Positions 8,320 to 18,200 of a stretch of 64,000 nucleotides of DNA are shown piece after piece. Position numbers and translations under genes: made by a program. The DNA is taken from contig NZ_CP020914.1 in NCBI RefSeq assembly GCF_007833355.1, forward strand, positions 81,213 to 145,212, given 5' to 3'. The DNA comes from Denitratisoma sp. DHT3. Its GTDB lineage: Bacteria; Pseudomonadota; Gammaproteobacteria; Burkholderiales; Rhodocyclaceae. Numbering within the stretch: the first letter of the stretch is position 1; each line of letters begins with the position of its first letter. The notes under the pieces were generated by a model. That model saw only the letters and a program-made list of their open reading frames with translations. It was not told the DNA's origin and ran no database searches.

Positions 8320-9546
8320 TCACGAGATGGATGGATTCTCCGTGAGTTTTGCGGTCGCGTTTCTTGCGGCAATTTGTTGCAGGGAACGTGTCAACGAGGA
8401 AGTGCTGGGGTTTTCGACAAAAACGCATTGTTTGCCTGTGCGCTTGCAGAAATCCTTGACACGCCAGTAGGCATTGTGACTGATGCAGCCAGTTTGGCAG
8501 ATGACCAGGTCGGCTGCGGCCAGTACGGAGTCGAGTGCGCCCTGGTTGTCCTCCAGCCCACCGTCGTGATGAGCAAAATGTCCGCCAGCCCTCTCAATGA
8601 CATCCCGATAGTTCGCCACATTTCCATTGCGACCGCCGACACAAAGAACCGTCTTTTCCCGAAGATGAAAGGTGATGGGAACTTCCTTGACGGCATCGCT
8701 CTGACGCTCGGCCGCCAGTACAAGCGTACTCTCTTTTTCGCGCGGACTCGGCGAGCGCTGCATTTCGCCGAGCTGCTGGCGCAACTGCGCATTGTGCGCC
8801 TCCAGCTCGGCTTGGCGGGCAGTGAGTTGTTCAAACTTTTTGCGCAATCTTGAAGCATTCTCGAAGTCGGGCAGCGATGATTTAAGTTGCTCCAGGTCTT
8901 GCGTAAGGAATGAAATTCGAGATTCCTGATTGATGGCAATAGCTCGCTGCTGCATCAACTGGGCGTTGAGTTTCTCAATTTCGACAGATTTTTCCGAGAT
9001 CACACGGGTGCAACGCTCCTGAGCCTTGCCCAGTTCTCGAGTCAGAACGCCATTTTCCTTGATCAGCGCATTGAACTTGGTCACGTCGATACGGACGGCA
9101 GCCCCTGCTTGGTGTTGCAGCATGTGCATATCCCTCAAAACCACCTCTTGCAGCACTTCGTCGCAGCAAGGGTGCGTCAACGTGGCCCAGAATGCGCCAG
9201 CGACATCGCCTCTGAGTACCGCATCTGCCCACAGGTCCGCCACAGCCTTTGTATTCTTGGCGGCCTTGAATGCATGAATGGCCCTGGCGTACCGCGCTTC
9301 CAGATCCTTTTGCAGCAACTCTGAAAGCCGGTTGCGTTGCGTGCATTCAGCCACTGCGCCGACATGGACCTCGTAGTCATCCGCGATAGCCTTACCACCC
9401 AGTGCCTTGTTGACCAGATGGCGCAGCATGGTTAGCGGAAAGCACACGCCAACCACTGGACAGTGGCACTGGTGTGGCAGGTCCCAAAGCCGCCGCCGCC
9501 GCGACCCGTTGGTTGCCAGAAGGGTGGTGGAGCATTCATCACACAT
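8320..9546 (-). CDS. DUF2325-domain protein with coiled coil
   Basis: A 408-residue protein. The N-terminus has Cys pairs (MCDECSTT, CHCPVVGVC) and a helical region; the middle (about 160-300) is a charged coiled coil rich in Glu, Lys and Gln; the last ~100 residues are DUF2325: VLCVGGRNGNVANYRDVIERAGG, HHDGG, DLVICQTGCISHNAYWRVK, CKRTGKQCVFVENPS. The biochemical role of DUF2325 is not settled. The start at 9546 has AAGGAGG seven bases before ATG; the in-frame extension to 9756 covers the upstream small gene and is rejected. It lies between a small CPxCG protein gene and a ferritin-like gene, so a link to iron metabolism is likely. Confidence 0.87.
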   Translation of the reverse strand: MCDECSTTLLATNGSRRRRLWDLPHQCHCPVVGVCFPLTMLRHLVNKALGGKAIADDYEVHVGAVAECTQRNRLSELLQKDLEARYARAIHAFKAAKNTKAVADLWADAVLRGDVAGAFWATLTHPCCDEVLQEVVLRDMHMLQHQAGAAVRIDVTKFNALIKENGVLTRELGKAQERCTRVISEKSVEIEKLNAQLMQQRAIAINQESRISFLTQDLEQLKSSLPDFENASRLRKKFEQLTARQAELEAHNAQLRQQLGEMQRSPSPREKESTLVLAAERQSDAVKEVPITFHLREKTVLCVGGRNGNVANYRDVIERAGGHFAHHDGGLEDNQGALDSVLAAADLVICQTGCISHNAYWRVKDFCKRTGKQCVFVENPSTSSLTRSLQQIAARNATAKLTENPSIS

Positions 9547-9574
9547 GCGACCTCCTTGCTTGACAGTCTTGTTT

Positions 9575-9820
9575 TCAGTGAACGACAGGTGCTTGACCGT
9601 TGCCGCAGTGGCTTTCCTGTGGCTCGGCACTGTGCAAGCGTTTTTGCGCTTTCGACAGCATTTCGGCCAATGCCAGGAAGGCCGTGACCTCCAGCCGGAC
9701 CGAGACGCAGTTGAGTGAAACATGCACGATCCCGCATTCAGGGCACATAGACACATGCCCGACAGGGCTACGAGCCAGCAAGGCGTGCTGGCAGGCAGAC
9801 GAAATAGGTGAGCGCTCCAT
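9575..9820 (-). CDS. Small CPxCG (zinc-ribbon-like) protein, function unknown
   Basis: An 81-residue protein with a GHVSMCPECGIVHVSLNC centre, i.e. a Cys-x-x-Cys knuckle and a later Cys, followed by a helical stretch (VTAFLALAEMLSKAQKRL). The ATG at 9820 was chosen because AGGAGG lies seven bases before it, the same arrangement as the next gene; longer in-frame starts at 9844 and 9850 lack this. It is the first gene of the Fur-box operon. I do not recognise a named family; a metal-binding regulator or chaperone is only a guess. Confidence 0.65.
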   Translation of the reverse strand: MERSPISSACQHALLARSPVGHVSMCPECGIVHVSLNCVSVRLEVTAFLALAEMLSKAQKRLHSAEPQESHCGNGQAPVVH

Positions 9821-9851
9821 GCGAACCTCCTGCGAAGTGGACATGAGCAAA

Positions 9852-9874
9852 ATTATAAATGAGAATTATTTTCA
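9852..9874 (-). promoter_or_regulatory. Promoter with Fur box for the ferritin operon
   Basis: TGAGAATTATTTTCA at 9860-9874 matches 13 of 15 positions of the Fur 7-1-7 core TGATAATnATTATCA. On the minus strand a perfect -10 hexamer TATAAT lies at 9857-9852, directly next to it, so the Fur box covers the spacer between -35 and -10. The first gene starts 32 bases downstream. Iron repression of the three-gene operon is the simple reading. Confidence 0.7.
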
Positions 9875-10066
9875 ATAAAAGGCAGTCTGGAAGAATACTT
9901 GCGCCCCCTCCCCTCGAGTACTTAACGCATGGCGAACGATGTCTTGCTTGGTATTGCGACGTGGCTTCTCGAAAAGCGCTGCCGCTTGAGTGTCGGAAAG
10001 CGGCTTACCGAACCTAGGTCGCGCATCTTTGATGTTCTGAAGGCAAACAGTAAAGGAGTCTGAAAT
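9872..10066 (-). pseudogene. Possible 5'-truncated gene remnant, unrecognised
   Basis: The minus strand is open from a TAG at 10069-10067 to a TGA at 9874-9872, giving 64 residues without a usable start. The middle reads like real protein (IKDARPRFGKPLSDTQAAAL, then FEKPRRNTKQDIVRHAL). I do not recognise the family. Its end runs into the Fur-box promoter, so it cannot be an intact gene; it may be a leftover from an older insertion. Confidence 0.3.
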
Positions 10067-10312
10067 CTAGGTCAGCATGACAATGGCGCACTCAGTCAAA
10101 GCCTTTTGGCATTGCCTTAGTCATATATCTTTCGACAGTGATTGACTGCAATGCCAATGACAAGTATTCTTTTTGCATTATCCATGATCACTAGAAAATG
10201 CTTCCGAAATTAATACTATTTGAATTCGGAAGCATGATCATGCGAATTATTCAACGATGAGCATCTCGCCCATCAAGGGGAATAGGCGTCTATTTGTCAT
10301 AGAAGGAAGCAT
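9881..10312. other. Intergenic stretch, no intact gene
   Basis: About 430 bases between the Fur-box promoter and the radical SAM gene. It is more AT-rich towards the right. Besides the possible remnant on the minus strand and a nested inverted repeat at 10183-10242, it has only very short frames (about 20 codons at 10077 and 10151) without clear ribosome sites. No credible precursor-peptide gene for the radical SAM enzyme is visible. Confidence 0.6.
10183..10242. repeat. Nested inverted repeat upstream of radical SAM gene
   Basis: Inner arms ATGCTTCCGAA (10198-10208) and TTCGGAAGCAT (10225-10235) are perfect complements. Outer arms CATGATCA (10183-10190) and TGATCATG (10235-10242) lie around them. 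The loop is AT-rich. It sits about 70 bases before the GTG start of the radical SAM gene, so it could be an operator, an attenuator or the end of a lost element. Confidence 0.6.
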
Positions 10313-11068
10313 GTGTTCATCCAGATAGAGATCACGACGCTATGTAATTTTCGTTGCATTTATTGTGCTAGCCCCAAGAGTCAGGGACGTAGCATGTCGA
10401 TGGCTCTATTCGATGCACTACTCCAAAAATTACCAATAGGACAGCATGTGGTTTCTCTGCAAGGTGAAGGAGAACCGCTTGTTCACCCAAAGTTTTTCAG
10501 TCTAGCCGCCAAAGTCTGGCAGGCGGGTCATATTCCCTATGTAATCACCAACGGCAGCCTGGCTAAATCGAGAAACTTGCCTACTGTCTTCCCCATGATC
10601 GGTATTTCGTTGGATACCGTGGATGCCGACGAAGCAGAGCGAGTTGGTCGTCGTCAACTCAGTCGAGTCCTTTCAAATGTGGAGCATATAGCCGCTGTCG
10701 CAGGCCCAGACAGAGTATCCATACACACCGTAGACATGGGGCAGTCACTGGAGTCACTGCGAAAATATCTCGGTCGACTCGGAATAAAGCGGCACATTGT
10801 CCAACCCTTGCAGACCAAAGCCGATTACCGGCGAAACTACTCAATTCCAATCAGTATTCCTGCTACGAGCGGTAGGCCTCGTCCATGCCGGTATATCACC
10901 CAGCCCAATGTGCGGTTCTTCAACATTGATGGCATTGGAATGCCTTGTGCTTATATCAAGGATGCCAACGAATTTCAGTCCATCCAGGTAATGCAGGAAG
11001 AATTTGCGGTTGGAAAAGTGCCCGTCGTCTGTGCAGGATGCCGGGAAATTGAATGGGCGTCGCAATGA
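10313..11068 (+). CDS. Radical SAM protein with C-terminal Cys cluster
   Basis: A 251-residue radical SAM enzyme. The iron-sulfur/SAM motif is C11-x3-C15-x2-C18 (CNFRCIYC); a SAM-contacting SLQGEGEPL follows. A SPASM-like C-terminal Cys set is seen (PCRYIT, GMPCAYIKD, VCAGC), suggesting an auxiliary cluster. Start is GTG at 10313 with GAAGGAAG just upstream; the nearby ATG at 10311 is out of frame. Its stop TGA overlaps the ATG of the glycosyltransferase gene (ATGA), so the two were made together. Radical SAM plus glycosyltransferase pairs occur in modified peptide or sugar pathways, but no substrate gene is visible. The partner gene is now broken by an insertion sequence. Confidence 0.85.
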   Translation: MFIQIEITTLCNFRCIYCASPKSQGRSMSMALFDALLQKLPIGQHVVSLQGEGEPLVHPKFFSLAAKVWQAGHIPYVITNGSLAKSRNLPTVFPMIGISLDTVDADEAERVGRRQLSRVLSNVEHIAAVAGPDRVSIHTVDMGQSLESLRKYLGRLGIKRHIVQPLQTKADYRRNYSIPISIPATSGRPRPCRYITQPNVRFFNIDGIGMPCAYIKDANEFQSIQVMQEEFAVGKVPVVCAGCREIEWASQ

Positions 11069-11410
11069 CCCGATTCCTCTTTGCCTGGGAACTGGGCGCG
11101 AATTATGGGCACCTGGCGCGGGATATACCGGTGGCGATCAAGCTTCGGAACAAGGGGCATCAGGTTCTGTTTGCTGTGCGCGATACAAAAGCCGCTGCCG
11201 AACTGCTGGGCAGACAATGCTTTCCCTACGTTCAAGCGCCATTTTGCATAACACCACCCCGCCTGGCACGGCCGCCAGCCAACTACGCGGAACTGCTGGT
11301 GGCGGAAGGCTGGGGTAGCCCTTTGACACTGTTGGGCATGGTCAAGGGGTAATCCCCCCTGAAATTGAAGGTGGTCGGAAGTAGAATTTTCTCGAAAGGG
11401 GAAGTTCTGC

Positions 11411-11677
11411 ATGAAGAAGTCGAAATTCACGGACAGCCAGATCATGGAGGCGCTCAAGAGGGCGGAATCTGGGCTGGCGGTGCCGGAGATATGCCGGGAC
11501 CTGGGAATCAGCTCGGCGACGTTTTACAAGTGGCGGGCGAAGTACGGCGGCATGGATACGTCGATGATCGCGCGCATGAAGGAGTTGGAGCAGGAGAACG
11601 CCCGGCTCAAGAAGATGTACGCCGAGGAGCGCCTCAAGGCCGAGATTCTCAAGGAGGCGATGGCAAAAAAGTGGTGA
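11411..11677 (+). CDS. IS3-family transposase OrfA
   Basis: An 88-residue helix-turn-helix protein ([38 protein letters not shown]) followed by a leucine-zipper-like stretch, typical of IS407-group OrfA. It binds the element ends. Near its 3' end the sequence A-AAA-AAG (about 11665-11671) is a classic slippery site for -1 frameshifting into orfB, which makes the fused transposase. Confidence 0.92.
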   Translation: MKKSKFTDSQIMEALKRAESGLAVPEICRDLGISSATFYKWRAKYGGMDTSMIARMKELEQENARLKKMYAEERLKAEILKEAMAKKW

Positions 11678-11697
11678 GGCCATCCCGCCGGCGCGAG

Positions 11698-12498
11698 ATG
11701 GCCAAGGAAGTCGTGCAGGCCAGGCAGGCATCGATTCGACTGGTCTGCGAAATCTTCAGCATCAGCGAGACGTGCTACCGGTACGAGGCCAAGCATCGCG
11801 CCGAGAACGCCGAGATTGCGGACTGGCTGGTGCGGCTGACGAGCAATCAACGCAACTGGGGGTTTGGCCTGTGCTATCTGTACCTGCGCAACGTCAAGGG
11901 CTACCGCTGGAATCACAAACGGGTCTATCGCATTTACCGGGAGTTGGAACTGAACCTGCGGATCAAGCCCAAGAAGCGTCTGCAGCGGGAAAAGCCGGAA
12001 CCGCTCGTGGTGCCTGCGGCCATCAATGCTGTCTGGTCGATGGATTTCATGCATGATCAGTTGGCGGATGGTCGGAACTTCCGTCTGTTCAATGTCATTG
12101 ACGACTTCAACCGGGAAGCACTGGGCATGGAGATCGACTTCTCCCTGCCGTCGGCCCGTGTCATCCGGGCGCTGGACCAGATCATCGAATGGCGCGGACA
12201 CCCTGCTGTCATTCGGTGTGATAACGGTCCGGAGAATATCAGTGGGCTGATCCAGGCCTGGGCTGGTAGACACGCGATTCGATTGGATTACATCCAACCT
12301 GGCAAGCCGCAACAGAACGCCTACGTCGAACGCTTCAATCGCACCGTGCGCTACGAATGGCTGTCGCAGTACTACTGGGAAGACCTTGATGAGGTCAGGT
12401 TGTTCGCTACCCAGTGGATGGACCACTACAATCACCATCGCCCACACATGGCATTGGGCGGATTCACACCAAAGCAGCGGTTGGCCATGGCCGCGTGA
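11698..12498 (+). CDS. IS3-family transposase OrfB (DDE integrase core)
   Basis: Contains the rve/DDE core: first Asp in [10 protein letters not shown], second Asp in VIRCDNGPE and Glu in [16 protein letters not shown], and ends [18 protein letters not shown]. It is in the -1 frame to orfA; the open frame continues upstream to the A6G slip site, so the working protein is probably the OrfAB fusion. The ATG at 11698 is a nominal start for OrfB alone. All catalytic residues seem intact, so the element may be active. Confidence 0.92.
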   Translation: MAKEVVQARQASIRLVCEIFSISETCYRYEAKHRAENAEIADWLVRLTSNQRNWGFGLCYLYLRNVKGYRWNHKRVYRIYRELELNLRIKPKKRLQREKPEPLVVPAAINAVWSMDFMHDQLADGRNFRLFNVIDDFNREALGMEIDFSLPSARVIRALDQIIEWRGHPAVIRCDNGPENISGLIQAWAGRHAIRLDYIQPGKPQQNAYVERFNRTVRYEWLSQYYWEDLDEVRLFATQWMDHYNHHRPHMALGGFTPKQRLAMAA

Positions 12499-13503
12499 CT
12501 CTACTTCCGGGCGCCCTTAGAAATGGGGGGATTACCAAGGCATGGCTGACGCTATACACCCTGACCCGCTGTGACGTTGTGATTGCGGATCACGCACCTA
12601 CCGCATTGCTGGCTGCGCACGTAGATGACTTGAAGCGTTTTGCGCTAGGTTCCGGGTTTGAGATTCCCCCGGCTGAAACTCCCTTTCCTTCGATCCGTCC
12701 TTGGGAACAGCACGCGGCTGAGCAGCTTGTAAATTCCGAAAATCGAGTATTGGCCATCGCCAACCAGGTGTGCAAATCGTTATCCGTAATTCCACTACGC
12801 ACGCTTCTCGAACTGTTCCCCTCCCAACCGCTGCTCACGACTTTTCCGGAGCTGGACCCCTACCCATCCAGGAATAAAGGTATCTACCTCGGTTCAATCC
12901 ACGGCGTCGGCCAGGCTGCGGATATCAGGTGGCCCACGGAAGCAGAGCGAAAGGCCATGGTTTATCTCCGCCCCGCACATCAATGCTGTATCCCGGTGCT
13001 TTCTGCCCTGACGGAATCAGGCATTACCGCCATTTGCGCCATCCCCGGCATCAATGAAGCGCAAATCAAGAAGTACGAATCACCGTTGCTCAAGGTCGTA
13101 GCACACCCGGTTGAATTCTCCGAACTCGGGCGCCAAAGCGGATTGACCCTCTGTCATGGTGGGGCCGGCACCATCGCGCAATCATTACTGGCCGGGGTAC
13201 CGCTGCTATTGATTCCGACAACCGTGGAGCAATACCTGAACGCCAAGCGCGTGGAATCCCTTGGCGCTGGGATTTTGCTGGAACCGGGCACAGATAAGAA
13301 AGGTGTCTCAGTTGCGATGGAGCATATTCTTACCAATCCCCAATACCGAAAGTCAGCCAAGGAATTCGCGCTGCGCCATCTGGCTGACACACCCGAAGAC
13401 TCTGCGGAACGGGCTGCGAACGCAATCCTGAATAAAGACCTCGGAATTGCGGTAGGCCAAGAAGTCGATCGGGGCCATTCCTCATACACCGGGATGAAGC
13501 GCG

Positions 13504-14276
13504 ATGCACTGCATTAAAAAAACAATGCTGAAAGGCTATGTGCAATACACCAATCGCTTCTACCGCCGCACGGGCAGCCTGTGGGAAGGCCGCTACAAAT
13601 CGAGCGTGGTTCAGGCAGAAACCTATCTCCTGGTGTGCATGCGCTACATCGAACTGAATCCGGTACGGGCTGCGATGGTTGCCGACCCTGGCGACTACCG
13701 CTGGTCGGGCTACCGGGCCAACGGATTGGCCCAGCCCGACGCCCGCCTGACCCCGCACCCGCTCTACCTTGGACTGGACGCCGATGCTGCATTGCGCCGC
13801 CAAGCCTACCGGGCACTGTTTCGACCGAAACTGGACGCGGAGGCAGCCTGCGAAGTTCGCGAGGCGCTGAAACTGGGCATGCCACTTGGTAGTGAAAGGT
13901 TCGCCGAAACGATCTGTGCTCGGTTGGGCATACGGCGCAATACCGGTAAGTGGGGACGAACAAGCTATCACGCCAACGGCCTACTAAAGACAGACCCACG
14001 CCTTACCCCACATCCGCTCTACCTAGCTTTGGATACCCAGCAGGACCGACGCTGCCAAGCCTATCGGGCGTTGTTTCACCCGCAATTAGATGCGGAGCCG
14101 CGTGTGAAATCCGAGAAGCTCTGAGACTTGGAATGCCGCTGGGAAATGAGCGCTTTTCAGAATCGATTTGCGCCCAGCTAAGCATACGTCGCAATACTGG
14201 AAAACGCGGTCGATCAGTGGGAGAAACGAAAGAACTACAAGCCTCTCTCACAGACCAACAAGGGCTTGGCTTTTGA
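13504..14276 (+). pseudogene. REP-associated (Y1/HUH) transposase remnant with internal duplication
   Basis: The frame from 13504 codes the C-terminal half of a Y1_Tnp/REP-type transposase: YVQYTNRFYRRTGSLWEGRY, then YLLVCMRYIELNPVRAAMV, and a RLTPHPLYLGL tail. The N-terminal HUH catalytic part is absent. The tail is then repeated: a second copy starts at about 13967 (HANGLLKTDPRLTPHPLYL) and after a frameshift near 14095 continues in another frame to 14276 (ACEIREALRLGMPLGNERF). It is clearly dead. It follows the disrupted glycosyltransferase and overlaps its end by 14 bases. Just after it, at 14312-14333, is a short sequence found again at the end of the first RTX gene. Confidence 0.75.
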
Positions 14277-14434
14277 TATTGGAAAAAAATTGCAATGGAA
14301 AAGGAAAAACGAAATGTCCCTGACCCCTTTGGCCTAATGTAAAAGACATAGTCATATTTACTTCCTAATGGAATGACTGCTACCGTTCGGAATATCTATT
14401 ACGGGTATGTAAAAGGTAAATGGAGGATTGCGGC

Positions 14435-15184
14435 GTGAGATCTGGTAGTTTTTCGTTGAAGCAGATGGTCAATTTCGGAGTGCTGTTGATGATGGGAACT
14501 AGCATGAGCGCATGCGGAAACAGTTGGAAAGAGGAAGTTCTGCTGCACGATGGAAAAACCATTGTGGTTGATCGATCCGTGAAGAGAGGCGGTCGGCACG
14601 AAATTGGTCAACAGCCACCGATCAAAGAGCAAACCTTGATCTGGGATGTCCCTGGAACGGACCAACGTCTTACCTGGAAAAGCGAATTCAGCGAAGACGT
14701 CGGCCTAGCGGACTTAACGCCTCTAGCTGTGGATATTGTTCAAAGCGTGACCTATGTAATTTCCACTCCTGTGGGGTGCCTTGCCTATAACAAATGGGGT
14801 CGTCCCAACCCACCTTACGTTGTATTCAGGCGCGACAACGATAAGTGGCAGCGCATTGCGCTGCAAGAACTACCTACCGATATCAAAAAGCCCAACCTAA
14901 TAATTTCATCGCCGGATAATCACGTTGGCATGCTGGAGTTTAGCCCCCTGTCCACAGAGCGAATCCAAAGGATCAATAGCAGTCTGACTCAACCCGAATA
15001 CAAAAGCATCCTGAGAGAGCCAGTTGGCGGTGAGGGTTCAACGAGTTGTCCGATACCGTCCGATGCAACGGGGAAATTGATCGCGCCAGAGGTAGATGGA
15101 AAACCGCTTTACTACAACTGGTGGCCTTTAGCGCAGGACTGGCTGGATAAAAAGCTGCAACGCAAGCAAACCAATTCCAAGTGA
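14435..15184 (+). CDS. Putative lipoprotein of unknown family, next to RTX gene 1
   Basis: A 249-residue protein with an N-terminal hydrophobic segment ending in a lipobox-like SMSAC, so a lipid-anchored envelope protein is likely. Downstream it has no domain I know; features are KEQTLIWDVPGTDQRLTW, a GCLAYNKWGRPNPPYVVF motif and LQELPTDIKKPNLI. GTG at 14435 is preferred because GGAGG lies at 14422-14426; the ATG at 14420 overlaps that site. It ends 25 bases before the first RTX hydrolase gene and probably shares its mRNA. By analogy with lipase/lipoprotein pairs of type VI systems it might be an immunity or accessory protein; this is inference. Confidence 0.68.
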   Translation: MRSGSFSLKQMVNFGVLLMMGTSMSACGNSWKEEVLLHDGKTIVVDRSVKRGGRHEIGQQPPIKEQTLIWDVPGTDQRLTWKSEFSEDVGLADLTPLAVDIVQSVTYVISTPVGCLAYNKWGRPNPPYVVFRRDNDKWQRIALQELPTDIKKPNLIISSPDNHVGMLEFSPLSTERIQRINSSLTQPEYKSILREPVGGEGSTSCPIPSDATGKLIAPEVDGKPLYYNWWPLAQDWLDKKLQRKQTNSK

Positions 15185-15209
15185 TCGCGGATTCAAGGGG
15201 AAATAAATC

Positions 15210-18200
15210 ATGACGACCGATATCGAATACGCTCTGATGGCGGGCCGGGCCTACCAGTCAAATCGTGCTTCCGTGAATCAGTTTCCCATCTCATCGGGAT
15301 GGACAGAATTTTTCCATGCGCCTGATCCACTGAATCCGGGATTCCCCACAACGGACGGCTTCGAGGCAGTTGCGTTCAGGAATATCGACAATCCAAATCA
15401 AATCGTCATCTCCTATGCCGGCACGGACGGATTATTGACCATTGACCAGTTTGCCAATTTTGGCTTGGCGACAGGCTTTGGCTCTAACCAACTCACACAG
15501 GCTGCGGACTACTACCTAGCCATCCGGGCAGCCAATCTTAATGCCGATATCACTTTCACCGGTCACAGTCTGGGAGGCGGCCTTGCCGCCCTGATGGGTG
15601 TGTTCTTCAACCGGCAGGCCGTCACCTTCGATCAGGCGCCTTTCGCTAAATCGGCGGAATCCAGCCTTCTGCATCCAGACGTTGCGGCCGATCTCAAGCA
15701 ATACCTTCTCAACAAGAGTCTCACCGATGCCGCACAGATCGCCGCACGCGATGCCCTGGTAGGGAGCCTGAGCAATTTCCTGACGTTGCGCGAAACCTAT
15801 GGCGGTATACCCAATGCCAGCCTGGTCAGCAATATCCGGGTAGATGGAGAGTTTCTGGGAGCGCTGCCGTTGAGCACTATCGGCACGAGCCCACTGTCCC
15901 TGACTCACGGCGATTATTTCGCTCCGTTTGACCTTCATTCTCAGGCCTTGCTGACCTCTTTCATTGAGAGCAATGCCTTCCGGGAGATGACCAGTCGACT
16001 GCCGGAACTGTTGGGGATGATTTTCGATAGTGGTCTCTTCAAACGCGAGACTGACCCCAACACAGGAGAAAGAAACCTCCTCGACCACCTAATCCGCCAC
16101 GAAGTCGGCGGAGTCTCCGGCGTTCCTCCCGGCGGCGATGCCATGCTGGATCGTTTCACCGCCGATCTGGACAAGGTGGTCACCGCCAATGGCGGCACGG
16201 GAGGCTACCGTGACCTCGTCAAGGCCCTGGTCGCCTTCGCCATGGAGCGCTACTACACAGAAAACTCCGGCCTGCCACCCAAGCAGCAACAGCAACTCTT
16301 CACCGCCATCACGGGCGGCCTGCAATTCGACACCACGGAAATCACTGGCGACATCACCACCGCCAAAGGCTATGTCCAGTTCTTCTCCAGCTATCTGGAC
16401 AACCTCTCATTCCTGGGTACGGACGTCGGCCTAATCCGGCAAAAGATTAGCGATCTCCCCGACTGGAGTATCGCCGTCGGCACCACTGGCATGACTGCCA
16501 CCGACAGCAAGAACCAAGGCACCTTCATGCTTGGCGACAATGGTGCCGATACCTTGACCGGCGGCGCCGGCCAAGACACCCTGCTCGGCGGCGCCGGCGC
16601 CGACATTCTCCACGGCGACGACAACGCCGGCGGCGACATCCTGGATGGCGGATCGGGTTCCGACACCTACTACGCCGACGAAGGCGACACCATCCGCGAC
16701 AGTGACGGCAAAGGCACCATCTACCTTCACGGCAAACAGTTGACTTTCGCCACCCGCAAGCCCGGCGAAACCACTTACCAGGACAGCGTCGGCAACACCT
16801 ACACCCTCAGCGGCACCACGCTGTCGATCAACGACCCGCTCACCATCGAAGGCTTCGCCAACGGCCAACTCGGCATCTACCTCGACGAAGAAGAAAATCC
16901 CAACGACCCCAAGGGCAGCCCCAAGCCCCCCGGCTACAACCCCAACAACGCCCTGCGCGTCTCCAGCAGCCCCCTGGCTCTGGACCTGAACAACAACGGG
17001 ATCATCGACGATATCGGACTGGCCACTTCCAACGTCTACTTCGATCTCACCAACGACGGCATTGCGGAAAAGTCCGGCTGGCTCGCGCCCGATGACGGGC
17101 TCGTCGCCATGGACATGAACGGCAACGGCGTCATCGACGACCGCAACGAACTCTTCGGCACCGACCCCGCCCACACCGCCTTCGACCGCCTCCGGGAACT
17201 CGTGGATAGCAACCAGGATAGCATCATTGATACCGCCGATCCCCTCTTCGGCGAATTGCGCGTCTGGCAAGACAGCAACAGCGACGGCATCAGCCAAAGT
17301 GGCGAACTGCACACCCTCGCCGAGCTGGGCATCACCGCTCTGGACGCCATTGCCGCCGCCGCTTCGCAACGCACCCCCAACGGCAACGCCATCGTCGCCA
17401 CCGCCGGCTATACCCGCAACGGCGAAGAACACCTCGCTGTCGACATCGAGTTCGCCTACAACTCCGCCCTCACCAACGCCAACCCCAACCGCCCCCTGGA
17501 CCTCCCGCCCAGCCTGGAGGGTGACATCTTCGATCTACCCTGGCTGCGGGGCTACGGCAATGTCAAGAGCCTGCCCATCGCCTATCAGGAGAGCGCCGCA
17601 CTCAAGCAGGCGGCCACCGATCTCATCGCCCAGGGCCGCGACGGCATCCTCAAGCACTTCGACAGCTTCCTGGCCCAATGGACCGGGCTGACGGCAGCCC
17701 ATGCCGCCAAGGGTGTCACGCGTACCACCCTGACCACCGAAGACAAGGTCTGGATACTGGAAACCCTGATGGGGCAGAGCGTGCAGAAGGCGGCCATCGA
17801 GGCCGCGAACTTTGGCGCCATCAATCCCGGCGGCCGGGCCTGGGACACGGCCTACATCGAAGCGAATTACCAGCGTTTTGTCCAACGGGAAGCCCTGAGC
17901 TTCGCCATCCAGGCTACGGCGAAGGACTGGATTGCCGGTGCCTATTACTCCCTCAACCAGGATCGCTTCGTGGTGACGGATGCTGCGCAGTTGCAGACTT
18001 CGCTGCTGACCCATCTCAATGCGGTGACCAATCAGGACGACGCCCTGTTCGCCACCCTGATGTTGGCGCAACTCAAGGCGGATGGGGTGGCGCTGGATGC
18101 AGCGGCACTCAAGCAGGGCGTGAGTGGATCGGCCTATGCCGGGCTCTACGGAACGGCGCTGGACTTCACCGGCAACAGCGTCATGGCCGCGGCAACGGCA

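Larger units (their letters stand above)
11348..12536 (+). mobile_element. IS3-family insertion sequence (IS407 group)
   Basis: A 1189-bp element. Terminal inverted repeats begin GGTAATCCCCCC (11348-11359) and end GGGGGGATTACC (12525-12536), with a further shared inner GGAAGTAGA. The flanks are direct repeats AAGG at 11344-11347 and 12537-12540; a 4-bp duplication is usual for the IS407 group. It carries orfA and orfB in the -1 arrangement. It lies inside the glycosyltransferase gene in the same direction. Confidence 0.94.
11065..13517 (+). pseudogene. MGT-type glycosyltransferase, interrupted by an IS3-family element
   Basis: The 5' part (11065-11347) codes the N-terminal Rossmann start FLFAWELGANYGHLARD, as in UDP-glucuronosyl/MGT-type glycosyltransferases. 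The 3' part (12541-13517) codes the donor-binding half with GLTLCHGGAGTIAQSLLAGV and PTTVEQ. Taking out the element and one copy of the AAGG duplication restores one 1260-base frame (419 residues) without mismatch, reading LLGMVK-AWLTLYTLT across the junction. The insertion therefore appears recent and is the only visible damage. Start 11065 overlaps the radical SAM stop; an in-frame ATG at 11053 is possible. The last residues run into a transposase remnant, so the true C-terminus may have been altered too. Confidence 0.85.
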
